64,000 nucleotides of DNA from Bacteroidota bacterium (GTDB lineage Bacteria > Bacteroidota > Ignavibacteria > Ignavibacteriales > Melioribacteraceae). The notes under the pieces are model-generated. The model saw nothing but the letters and a program-made list of their open reading frames with translations. It ran no database searches and was not told the DNA's origin. Of this stretch, positions 56,036 to 64,000 are shown piece by piece. Each line of letters opens with the position of its first letter. Position 1 is the stretch's first letter. The position numbers were made by a program, and so were the translations under genes. The stretch spans positions 1 through 64,000 of the forward strand of contig JAKAEE010000003.1 in the NCBI GenBank assembly GCA_021820065.1, written 5' to 3'.

Positions 56036-57604
56036 TCACTCAACCTCAAACCACCATAAACAATTTTTATCAATCGACTGATTTTCATTTTTCGGTTTGT
56101 AAAACGGTATAAAATATTTCTCGCCGATCAACCAGAATTTTTTCTCTTTAAGAATTTCTAAAGTAAAACATGGTCCAAGTGCCTCTGCACTAACTTTAAA
56201 AGAAACATTCGAATTTAATGTCCGCATGATATCGGATAGGACCGCATCGCCGGCATAGAACCGAATAAGCGCGCTCAAACTTCCGTTGGAAAGAATCAGC
56301 GCTTCGGTGCGGCACCTTTTGTATAAGTCGCGCATAAGATCGTCCAGCGATTTTTGCCCGTTGGAATTTTTCATGATAGCACAGTTTATGTTGCTCGCAA
56401 AGATGTCGCCGCGTAAAAAAGGAAGTTTGTTTAGATCTTCATCGCTCCAGAATTCTTTGACGAGTCTTTCGTTCTTTTCGTATCTGACCGGAGAAGTAAA
56501 ATATTGCCTGAGAACTTGGTTGAACTGATTAACGTACTCATCCAAAGAAATTAATCTGGCTCGTAGAAGCAGCAACCTTCCATAATAACTGGCGAAGCCC
56601 TCTTTGAACCAATAAATTAATTCTTGAGGATCGGCAAAAGTAATTCCGTCGCCCAGCCAATTGTGAAAGTATTCACGCGCAATGGATTGTTTGAGCTGGT
56701 AATCCAACGTTTTATCAGGCGAAAGAAATAAAGAAAGCGCGTTGGTTCTCGACGTTGCAATTTGGGAATCCTTTTCTTCCATCGGAAGAACAATTTCAAC
56801 GGTAAATGTTGAACTGTAATCGTTCCAAAATTTTCTTTCGGCATTGAAAATATTTGTTGAAAAGTCGCAAAGTTGATCTTCAGGAAAATTCCATTGACCT
56901 CTTATGGCAAAGTAAACCGGGGACTGCCCGATCATGCGCTGATAAATTCTGTAATCGCCGCCGGCAAAAACCGCATGTCTGAACTTCCAGAGAGGAATCT
57001 TTACCTCTTGAATTTTTTGATTGACACCGAAACTGTTGGCAAGATTCCAGTTGGACGGCATGTGGTTCCATGCAATCCGTATGTTGCACTCTGTATTTAG
57101 ATCCCATGCGGGCAAAATGAAAAACGTATCGCTGTAAAAATGGAAATATTTTTTGTTAACGATAGCCATGTAATAATTTTCTGCTTCGATCTCACCGTCG
57201 CGCGTTTCTTCGAACTGATAATAAATGCGCACAACAGTATTCGGCGTGTAACGGACAGTTTTGATTTCCGGTTTGTCCGTATCGTCGATATAAGTATTTG
57301 GCGATAAGGTTTTTAGAAATCTCACGCCTGAATTATTTCTGCTGCTTGTTTGTGAATTCGGAAAAATTATTTTTGTGGTTCCGGATTTATCGCCTTGGAA
57401 TTCGAGCACAACGATCAATCTGAAGGCGTTTACATCATAGAATGGTTCAATAGAATAGCTTATGTCCGGGCTCTGGTTCTCCCGCGCACGAGAGAATTTA
57501 TTTGCTTCTCCGGCTAATTTTCCGTTAAAAGAAAATTCTTGGGTATTGGAGAAGATTAAAAATGAAATTGTTAGAATTAAAAATTGTAGACGTATTTTCA
57601 TCAA
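56036..57604 (-). CDS. gluzincin-like (M1/M61-like) peptidase homologue with degenerate HExxH (REYFH)
   Basis: SIAREYFHNWLGDGITFADPQELIYWFKEGFASYYGR; Arg replaces the first zinc His. Confidence 0.7.
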   Translation of the reverse strand: MMKIRLQFLILTISFLIFSNTQEFSFNGKLAGEANKFSRARENQSPDISYSIEPFYDVNAFRLIVVLEFQGDKSGTTKIIFPNSQTSSRNNSGVRFLKTLSPNTYIDDTDKPEIKTVRYTPNTVVRIYYQFEETRDGEIEAENYYMAIVNKKYFHFYSDTFFILPAWDLNTECNIRIAWNHMPSNWNLANSFGVNQKIQEVKIPLWKFRHAVFAGGDYRIYQRMIGQSPVYFAIRGQWNFPEDQLCDFSTNIFNAERKFWNDYSSTFTVEIVLPMEEKDSQIATSRTNALSLFLSPDKTLDYQLKQSIAREYFHNWLGDGITFADPQELIYWFKEGFASYYGRLLLLRARLISLDEYVNQFNQVLRQYFTSPVRYEKNERLVKEFWSDEDLNKLPFLRGDIFASNINCAIMKNSNGQKSLDDLMRDLYKRCRTEALILSNGSLSALIRFYAGDAVLSDIMRTLNSNVSFKVSAEALGPCFTLEILKEKKFWLIGEKYFIPFYKPKNENQSIDKNCLWWFEVE

Positions 57605-57873
57605 TAAACAGAAAATTTTATTAACTTTATTGTAGTATTACAAAATTAATTTGTGATATAAAATACAAATATTTAGTTGGACTTATCCCACAAACAGACA
57701 GTTCTATACACGGCGGGGAAATTGAAGCCAAAGGAAATTTTTAAGAGTAGTTACCAACTTTTTAGACGTAAGAACGTCAAAATTTTCACTATTCCTTTGG
57801 ATTTTGTTAATTTTCAAACGATAAAAACATTGCAACACTATTACAATTCAAATCATTTCAAGGAGCCATCCTA

Positions 57874-59199
57874 ATGAAAAGAAAACTCATTTTGTTTTTC
57901 GTTTTGGTCACGTTTGTATTGGTCAACGGTCAAGCGAGAAAGATTGACTTTACGGAGTACAAACTAAGTAACGGTTTGAATGTCATTTTGCACAAAGACA
58001 ATTCTACTCCAATAGTTGCCGTGACGGTTCTGTATCATGTCGGAAGTAAAAATGAAGATCCGCAACGAACCGGATTTGCGCATTTCTTCGAGCACTTGAT
58101 GTTTGAAGGCTCGCCGAATATTCCTCGCGAGGGATACTTTAAAATTGTGGAAGGTGCCGGCGGACAGTTAAATGCCAATACTTCACAGGATAGAACTTTT
58201 TATTATGAAGTACTTCCCTCCAATCAATTGGCGCTCGGTCTCTACATGGAATCCGAAAGAATGCTTCATCTTAAGATAGACAGCATCGGAGTTGAGACGC
58301 AGCGAAAAGTTGTTAAGGAAGAAAGGAAACAAAGTTTAGATAACCGCCCGTACGGAACCCTCATCGAAAGACTTTTTGCAGATGCATACAAAGTTCATCC
58401 TTACCGATGGACGCCAATCGGAAGCGTTCAGTATATCGATCAGGCAAAACTCGGCGAGTTCATTGCTTTCTACAAAAGATATTACGTTCCACAGAATGCT
58501 ACGTTATCGATTGCGGGTGATATTGATATAAACAAAACTAAAGATCTCGTCGAAAAATATTTTGGAGATATTCCTAAGGGGACAGAAGAAATCTATAGAC
58601 CAAAAGAAGTTGAACCGGTGAAAACCGCGGAAGTGCGCGATACTGTTTATGATAAAGTTCAACTGCCGTTGGTCTGCGAAGCGTATCATATGCCGGCTGA
58701 GGGAACGCCGGATTACTACTCACTCAGTATGTTAACAACACTTTTGTCGGACGGTGAGAGTTCGAGACTTACAAAAGAAATTAAGGACAAACAGCAGAAA
58801 GCATTGTTTGTCGGATCGTTCCCGTTTCCGCTTGAGGACCCGGGCTTATTTATAATATACGGATTGCCGAACATTGGCGTTAAGGCGGAAGATTTGGAAT
58901 CTTCATTCCAAACGGAAATTGATAAGGTGAAAAATAGTTTGATAAGTGAAACCGAATTTGAAAAAGTCCGCAACCAGGTTGAGAGCGAGTTTGTACAGAG
59001 AAATTCTACAATGAGAGGAATAGCAGAAAGCCTGGCTGATTATTCAGTTTATTACGGCGATGCTAACTTGATTAATACCGAGATTCAACGTTACATGAAA
59101 GTTACACGCGAAGACATAAAACGTGTTGCCGATAAATATCTTACAAAGGAAAACAGAGTTGTTCTTTATTACTTGCCGAAATCGATGGAGAAAAAGTAA
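57874..59199 (+). CDS. M16 family zinc peptidase, catalytic subunit type
   Basis: FAHFFEHLMFEGSPN (HxxEH). Confidence 0.94.
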   Translation: MKRKLILFFVLVTFVLVNGQARKIDFTEYKLSNGLNVILHKDNSTPIVAVTVLYHVGSKNEDPQRTGFAHFFEHLMFEGSPNIPREGYFKIVEGAGGQLNANTSQDRTFYYEVLPSNQLALGLYMESERMLHLKIDSIGVETQRKVVKEERKQSLDNRPYGTLIERLFADAYKVHPYRWTPIGSVQYIDQAKLGEFIAFYKRYYVPQNATLSIAGDIDINKTKDLVEKYFGDIPKGTEEIYRPKEVEPVKTAEVRDTVYDKVQLPLVCEAYHMPAEGTPDYYSLSMLTTLLSDGESSRLTKEIKDKQQKALFVGSFPFPLEDPGLFIIYGLPNIGVKAEDLESSFQTEIDKVKNSLISETEFEKVRNQVESEFVQRNSTMRGIAESLADYSVYYGDANLINTEIQRYMKVTREDIKRVADKYLTKENRVVLYYLPKSMEKK

Positions 59200-59278
59200 A
59201 GTGATAGAAGAAAAATTTCCGCTTGTCATGATTGCGGATTACTTATCAATAAAAGTTTGAAATTAATCGGAGTATAAA

Positions 59279-61354
59279 ATGATCAAGAAATTATTAATGC
59301 TGTTAATGGTTGTAATGATGGCAAGCCCGGCTTTTGCTCAATTGGATAGAAGCAAACGTCCGGCAGCCGGACCCGCTCCGGAAGTTAAAATCGGCAGCTA
59401 CGAATCATTCGAACTTCCAAACGGAATGAAAGTTTTCGTGGTTGAGAATCATAAACTGCCGCGTGTTGCATTCAATTTAGTGCTTGATGTTGATCCTGTG
59501 CTCGAAGGCAAAAATGTTGGTTACGTTGAAGCCGCGGGCGAGCTGCTGAGAACCGGCACAAAATCGAGAACAAAGGACAAGATTGATGAAGAGATTGATT
59601 TTCTCGGCGCTAATTTGTCAACATCTTCAACAAGTGTTTATGCATCTGGTCTTTCCAAGTATAAGGATAAGCTTCTTGATATAATGTCGGATCTTGTGAT
59701 GAACTCTGTGTTCAAACAAGAAGAACTGGATAAGATTAAGAAACAAATGTTATCCGGCTTGGCTACTCAGAAGGATGACCCGAATTCGATTGCTCGAAGA
59801 GTTCGTGATGTTTTAATGTACGGTAAAGATTATCCATACGGCGAGCCGGAAACCGAAGAAACCGTTAAGTCTTTTACACTTGATATGTGCAATCAGTATT
59901 ATCAAACCTATTTTGCGCCGAACGTTGCTTACCTGGCTGTTGTAGGAGATATCAACAAGGCGCAAGCAAAGTCGCTTATTCAAAAATATTTTGGAAAGTG
60001 GCAGAAGAAAGAGGTTCCGAAAAATACTTACGCTACTCCAAAAGCCCCGATAGTTGATAAAGTTTGTTTGGTTGACCGTGAGAATTCCGTGCAGTCGGTA
60101 ATTTCTGTTTGCTATCCAATCGAACTGAAAAACGGCAGCGAAGATGTTATCAAAGCCAGTGTTGCTAATCTGATTCTTGGAGGAAGCGCAACGGGAAGAT
60201 TGTTTATGAATTTGCGTGAAGCAAAAGCTTATACATATGGCGCGTATTCAAGCATAAATCCAGATCGACTGGTTGGAAGTTTTGCCGCATTCACCTCTGT
60301 GAGAAACGCAGTAACAGACAGCTCGATAACTGAAATAATGAATGAGCTGAAAAGAATACGAACCGATAAAGTGACAGACGATGAACTGCAAAAAGCTAAA
60401 AATTATTTGACCGGCAGTTTCATTCGAAGTTTAGAGTCGCCGCAGACGGTTGCGCAATTCGCTATTAATATTGCACGCTATAACATGCCGAAAGATTACT
60501 ACAAAAATTATTTGAAAAATTTATCGGCGGTTACAACTGATGATGTTCTCGATATGGCAAAGAAATATGTTAAGCCGAATAACGCATATATTCTTGTTGT
60601 AGGAAAAGGCGACGATGTTGCAAAGAAAATTGCAAAGTTCAGTCTTTCCGGAAAAGTTGATTATTACGATATCTACGGTGAAAAGTACGATCCGAATGTT
60701 AAGAAGGTGCCGGAAGGTGTGACGGTGGATCAGATTCTAAACAAATACATTGATGCAATCGGCGGAAGAGAGAAACTTGCGGCGGAAAAAGATCAAACAA
60801 TAAAACTAACCGGCAGTATGCAGGGCATGAACATTACCATCACAATGTCTAAAAAAGCTCCGAACAAGTTTTATCAGCTTGTTGATTTTGGAGTTGGGCA
60901 GCAGAAAATAATTTTTGACGGCGTTAAAGGAAAATCAATTGCGATGGGACAGGAAAAAGAATTGACAGGTGATCAGCTTGAATCGATTAAGACTGAAGCA
61001 GAAATAAATCCTGTGCTCGATTACGCAAAGCTTGGCATTAAACCGGAATTAGTCGGTATGGAATCAATCAACAACAAGGATACATACAAAGTTGTTCTTA
61101 CAACGCTCAACGGTAAAAAGTCAACTCAGTATTTCGATGTAAATACCGGTCTGCTGGCGAGATCGGTTACAACCGCTGAAACGCAGCAGGGAAGTTTTAC
61201 ATCGACAATTGATTTTGATGATTACAGAGATGTTCAGGGGTTGAAGTTTCCTTACAAATGGGTTCAGAGCACACCAATGGGCTCTATCGAACTGACAACT
61301 TCTTCTATTGAAGTTAACACTGGTTTGAGTGATGCGCTATTTGAAGTAAAGTAA
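59279..61354 (+). CDS. M16 family non-catalytic subunit fused to a C-terminal lipoprotein-carrier/LolA-like domain
   Basis: GELLRTGTKSRTKDKIDEEIDFLGANLSTS without HxxEH; about 215 aa C-terminal beta-rich extension from VTVDQILNKYIDAIGG. Confidence 0.88.
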   Translation: MIKKLLMLLMVVMMASPAFAQLDRSKRPAAGPAPEVKIGSYESFELPNGMKVFVVENHKLPRVAFNLVLDVDPVLEGKNVGYVEAAGELLRTGTKSRTKDKIDEEIDFLGANLSTSSTSVYASGLSKYKDKLLDIMSDLVMNSVFKQEELDKIKKQMLSGLATQKDDPNSIARRVRDVLMYGKDYPYGEPETEETVKSFTLDMCNQYYQTYFAPNVAYLAVVGDINKAQAKSLIQKYFGKWQKKEVPKNTYATPKAPIVDKVCLVDRENSVQSVISVCYPIELKNGSEDVIKASVANLILGGSATGRLFMNLREAKAYTYGAYSSINPDRLVGSFAAFTSVRNAVTDSSITEIMNELKRIRTDKVTDDELQKAKNYLTGSFIRSLESPQTVAQFAINIARYNMPKDYYKNYLKNLSAVTTDDVLDMAKKYVKPNNAYILVVGKGDDVAKKIAKFSLSGKVDYYDIYGEKYDPNVKKVPEGVTVDQILNKYIDAIGGREKLAAEKDQTIKLTGSMQGMNITITMSKKAPNKFYQLVDFGVGQQKIIFDGVKGKSIAMGQEKELTGDQLESIKTEAEINPVLDYAKLGIKPELVGMESINNKDTYKVVLTTLNGKKSTQYFDVNTGLLARSVTTAETQQGSFTSTIDFDDYRDVQGLKFPYKWVQSTPMGSIELTTSSIEVNTGLSDALFEVK

Positions 61355-61578
61355 TCTCACCAGCCTTTGTGCAAAGCCGCCTGAGAGAAAATCCGGGCGG
61401 CTTTTTCTATTTTTAACCCACATTGCGATTCCAGTTCATTTTCGAAAGATCCCTCAAAAAAATTTTGAGAAAGCAAGGAACTTTCATATGTTTGGAAACG
61501 ACTAAAACAATAATTGTTTCCTATGGAACCAATTCAACAAAGAGTCTGTTAAGCAGACTATCTATAATAAAGGGAAAT

Positions 61579-62205
61579 ATGAACGGAGAAACCGAGGTAA
61601 AAAACAGAATACGTCTTAAGGCTGAAGAGATGTTTTCACAATTTGGATTCAGTAAAGTTACTATGGAAGAAATTGCTGCCGAGTTGTGCATCAGCAAAAA
61701 GACGCTGTACAAATATTTTTCAAACAAAGAGCATGTGCTTAAGGAAGTTATTGGAGAAGTTAAGTGCGAGATAACAACATTTGTTGATGAGTTGCTTGCC
61801 GATAAGACGATGGAGTTTATCGACAAAATCAATAAACTGATGAGTTTTTTGGCGATGCATATTGCAAAGATTGATGGCCCGCTGGTTCGTGATTTAATGA
61901 AAAATCATCCTGAAATGTGGAGCGACATACAAAAATTCAGAAGGGAAAAAACTCACGCGAACTTTTCACGTCTAATCCAGGAGGGAATTGAAAGGGGTTT
62001 TTTCAGAAAAGACATACCAGCACAACTAATTGTTATGATGTATGATTCGGCAATGCAGGGTCTCTTGAACCGCGATGCATTATCAGAACTGCCTTTTACA
62101 TCGGATCAAATCCATCGCGAAGTTAACAAAGTGGTGTTTGAGGGAATTCTTTCTGATAAAGGAAGGGAAAAGTTCCGAACAACAAATTTCGAAATAGAAA
62201 ATTAA
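61579..62205 (+). CDS. TetR/AcrR family transcriptional regulator
   Basis: RLKAEEMFSQFGFSKVTMEEIAAELCISKKTLYKYFSNKEHVLKEV; ATG 61579 preferred to tracked 61423. Confidence 0.93.
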   Translation: MNGETEVKNRIRLKAEEMFSQFGFSKVTMEEIAAELCISKKTLYKYFSNKEHVLKEVIGEVKCEITTFVDELLADKTMEFIDKINKLMSFLAMHIAKIDGPLVRDLMKNHPEMWSDIQKFRREKTHANFSRLIQEGIERGFFRKDIPAQLIVMMYDSAMQGLLNRDALSELPFTSDQIHREVNKVVFEGILSDKGREKFRTTNFEIEN

Positions 62206-62220
62206 CGGAGAATCATAAAT

Positions 62221-63543
62221 ATGATGCGGCTCAGATTTTCACTACTCGTTTTTTTCATTATGGCAATTGCATTTAACGGTCGGTCAATTGCTCAGCAGAA
62301 ACTTTCTTTAACCGTGGATCAAGCTGTTGATATCGGCTTAAAGAACAGCAAAGCGCTTCACTTATCGCTGATGAAGTTAAAATACTCGGAAGCAAAACTT
62401 AGCGAAGTTAATGCGGCAAGACTGCCGTCAATTAAACTTTCTGCAGCATACAGAAGACTTAGCAATGTACCGACTTCAACCATATCAACGCCGTTTGGAA
62501 ATTTTGAAGTTCAACCGACTATACTTGATAACTATACGTCACAGCTTACAATCTTTCAGCCGTTGTTTACCGGCTTCCGACTTTCTAGCGGCAGCGATAT
62601 TGCAGAACAAACCGCAAAAGCAACGAATGAAGATTATAATAAAGACAGAAACGATTTGGTCTTCAATGTAAAAAATGCTTACTGGTCATTGTTCAAAGCG
62701 ACACAAATGAAAAAAGTTATGGACGAAACGGTTGATCAGGCTAAGGCGCACGTTGCCGACGCAAAAAATCTTTTAAACGCGGGTATGCTTACAAAAAATG
62801 ACTTGCTGAAATTGGAAGTTCAACTTTCCGATTTAATGTTCAAACAAGTTGACGCGGATAATGCTGTTAAGCTTACAAACGTTGCTTTGAACAGCGTTCT
62901 TTGCATTCCGCTGGATACGCAAATTGAAATTGCATCTTCTACTCAGTTTGATAGTCAAGATTATGATGCGCTGAATAAGCTTATAGATGAAGCTGTTCAG
63001 AAGAGACCGGAAATTAAATCTGCCGATTATAGAATTAAGGCAAGCGAAGCCGGCGTAACCATGGCTCAGTCTTCATGGTATCCTCAGATCAGTCTTATGG
63101 GCGATTACTATTATAACCGCCCCAATCAAAGAATTTTTCCGGCAAAGGATGAATTTAGAGGAACATGGGACGCCGGTGTGAGTGTGAGTCTGAACATTTG
63201 GGATTGGCTTACTACTGCGCATCAAACCGAGCAAGCAGAGACGCAGCTTTCGCAAAGTCTTGATGCACGCGGAATTATGAAAGACAACATAACATTAGAA
63301 GTAACGCAGAACTATTTGAACTTCGAACAGGCAAAAAAGAAAATCGAGATTTCCGAATTTGGCGTTAAGCAGGCAGAAGAAAACATGCGCGTTACAGAAG
63401 ACAAATTTAAATCAGGCATGGCTTTGAGTTCCGAAGTGGTTGATGCAGAAACCGCGCTCTCTTCGGCTAAAGTTAACTACACTAATTCAAAAGTTGATTA
63501 CGAGCTCGCTAAAGCGAGATTAGATAAATCTATTGGCAAGTAA
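62221..63543 (+). CDS. TolC family outer-membrane efflux protein
   Basis: LTVDQAVDIGLKNSKALH; duplicated OEP repeats with FKSGMALSSEVVDAETALSSAKVNY. Confidence 0.94.
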   Translation: MMRLRFSLLVFFIMAIAFNGRSIAQQKLSLTVDQAVDIGLKNSKALHLSLMKLKYSEAKLSEVNAARLPSIKLSAAYRRLSNVPTSTISTPFGNFEVQPTILDNYTSQLTIFQPLFTGFRLSSGSDIAEQTAKATNEDYNKDRNDLVFNVKNAYWSLFKATQMKKVMDETVDQAKAHVADAKNLLNAGMLTKNDLLKLEVQLSDLMFKQVDADNAVKLTNVALNSVLCIPLDTQIEIASSTQFDSQDYDALNKLIDEAVQKRPEIKSADYRIKASEAGVTMAQSSWYPQISLMGDYYYNRPNQRIFPAKDEFRGTWDAGVSVSLNIWDWLTTAHQTEQAETQLSQSLDARGIMKDNITLEVTQNYLNFEQAKKKIEISEFGVKQAEENMRVTEDKFKSGMALSSEVVDAETALSSAKVNYTNSKVDYELAKARLDKSIGK

Positions 63544-63567
63544 GAAAATTTAATTGGAGATATAAAA

Positions 63568-64000
63568 ATGAAAAGATGGAAACTCATTACCGGTGTTATA
63601 ATTGCTATTGCGGTTGTTGCAACAATTTTGGCGATCAACAAGAAGAAACTTTCTCAAACCAATGCCGGCGGAATTCAGGATGTTTATTACGTGAGCGTAG
63701 CAAAAGTAGAAAAGAAAGACCTCCAGCACTCGCTTAGTTTGGTTGGAACAGTAACAGCTTACAACGACGTTAACATTCTTTCCGAAACGCAAGGTAAGAT
63801 TACGGCAGTTTATGTTAACGTTGGAGATTACAAACAAGCAGGCTCGGTTCTTTTTCAAGTAGATGATGAATTGAAGAAAGCCGCATTCATGAGCGCCGAA
63901 GCTAATTATGACAAAGCAAAAAAAGATTACGCGCGCTTTCAAGATTTATACAAACAGAAATCCGCAACCGATGCGCAGCTCGATCAAGCGAAACTTGGTT
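63568..64000 (+). CDS. HlyD/RND-type periplasmic adaptor subunit, 3' partial
   Basis: Open frame to window end: MKRWKLITGVIIAIAVVATILA...VEKKDLQHSLSLVGTVTAYNDVNILSETQGKITAVYVNVGDYKQAGSVLFQVDD; not in the ORF track because it has no stop in the window. Confidence 0.93.
   Translation, partial: MKRWKLITGVIIAIAVVATILAINKKKLSQTNAGGIQDVYYVSVAKVEKKDLQHSLSLVGTVTAYNDVNILSETQGKITAVYVNVGDYKQAGSVLFQVDDELKKAAFMSAEANYDKAKKDYARFQDLYKQKSATDAQLDQAKLG

Noticed and set aside
63550-63942. 130-aa minus-strand ORF
   Set aside because: Antisense to the HlyD-type adaptor, which has clear family motifs.
1-64000. CRISPR arrays, tRNA/rRNA genes, prophage or toxin-antitoxin/defence loci
   Set aside because: None seen by eye; no regularly spaced direct repeats with spacers, no CCA-ending cloverleafs, no recognisable defence or phage genes. 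A tRNAscan/DefenseFinder run would be decisive.

Overview
The window is an AT-rich bacterial chromosome segment. Gene content and style (M16 pairs, GH127, DUF47/Pit, orphan PAS kinases, '-FAQ' signal peptides) suggest the Bacteroidota/Ignavibacteria neighbourhood; this taxonomic guess is inference. Most of it is ordinary housekeeping and metabolic DNA: an rnpB (RNase P RNA)-recJ junction, yebC-ruvC-ruvA, priA, trxA, a contiguous thrA-asd-thrB-thrC operon, AMMECR1-Memo next to a tryptophanase, DUF47-Pit, glyQS, an M16 peptidase pair and a TetR-TolC-HlyD efflux operon cut by the window edge. I saw no CRISPR array, tRNA, rRNA, intact transposon or prophage. The main unexplained signals are in small non-coding structure: (1) at least six short degenerate tandem arrays that share a strict 7-bp period but have different consensus sequences, mostly abutting gene starts or ends; (2) a set of near-perfect palindromes between genes, one beside a decayed REP-associated (RAYT/Y1) transposase relic, plus a longer composite repeat in two copies 31 kb apart; (3) palindromic inserts read in-frame inside genes; (4) a glycyl-tRNA synthetase with no in-frame ATG/GTG/TTG upstream of its conserved N-terminus, apparently starting at ATC and followed by a strong hairpin; (5) a hairpin that hides the recJ Shine-Dalgarno immediately after rnpB; (6) a stand-alone CarH-like B12 protein with the W-x9-EH motif.
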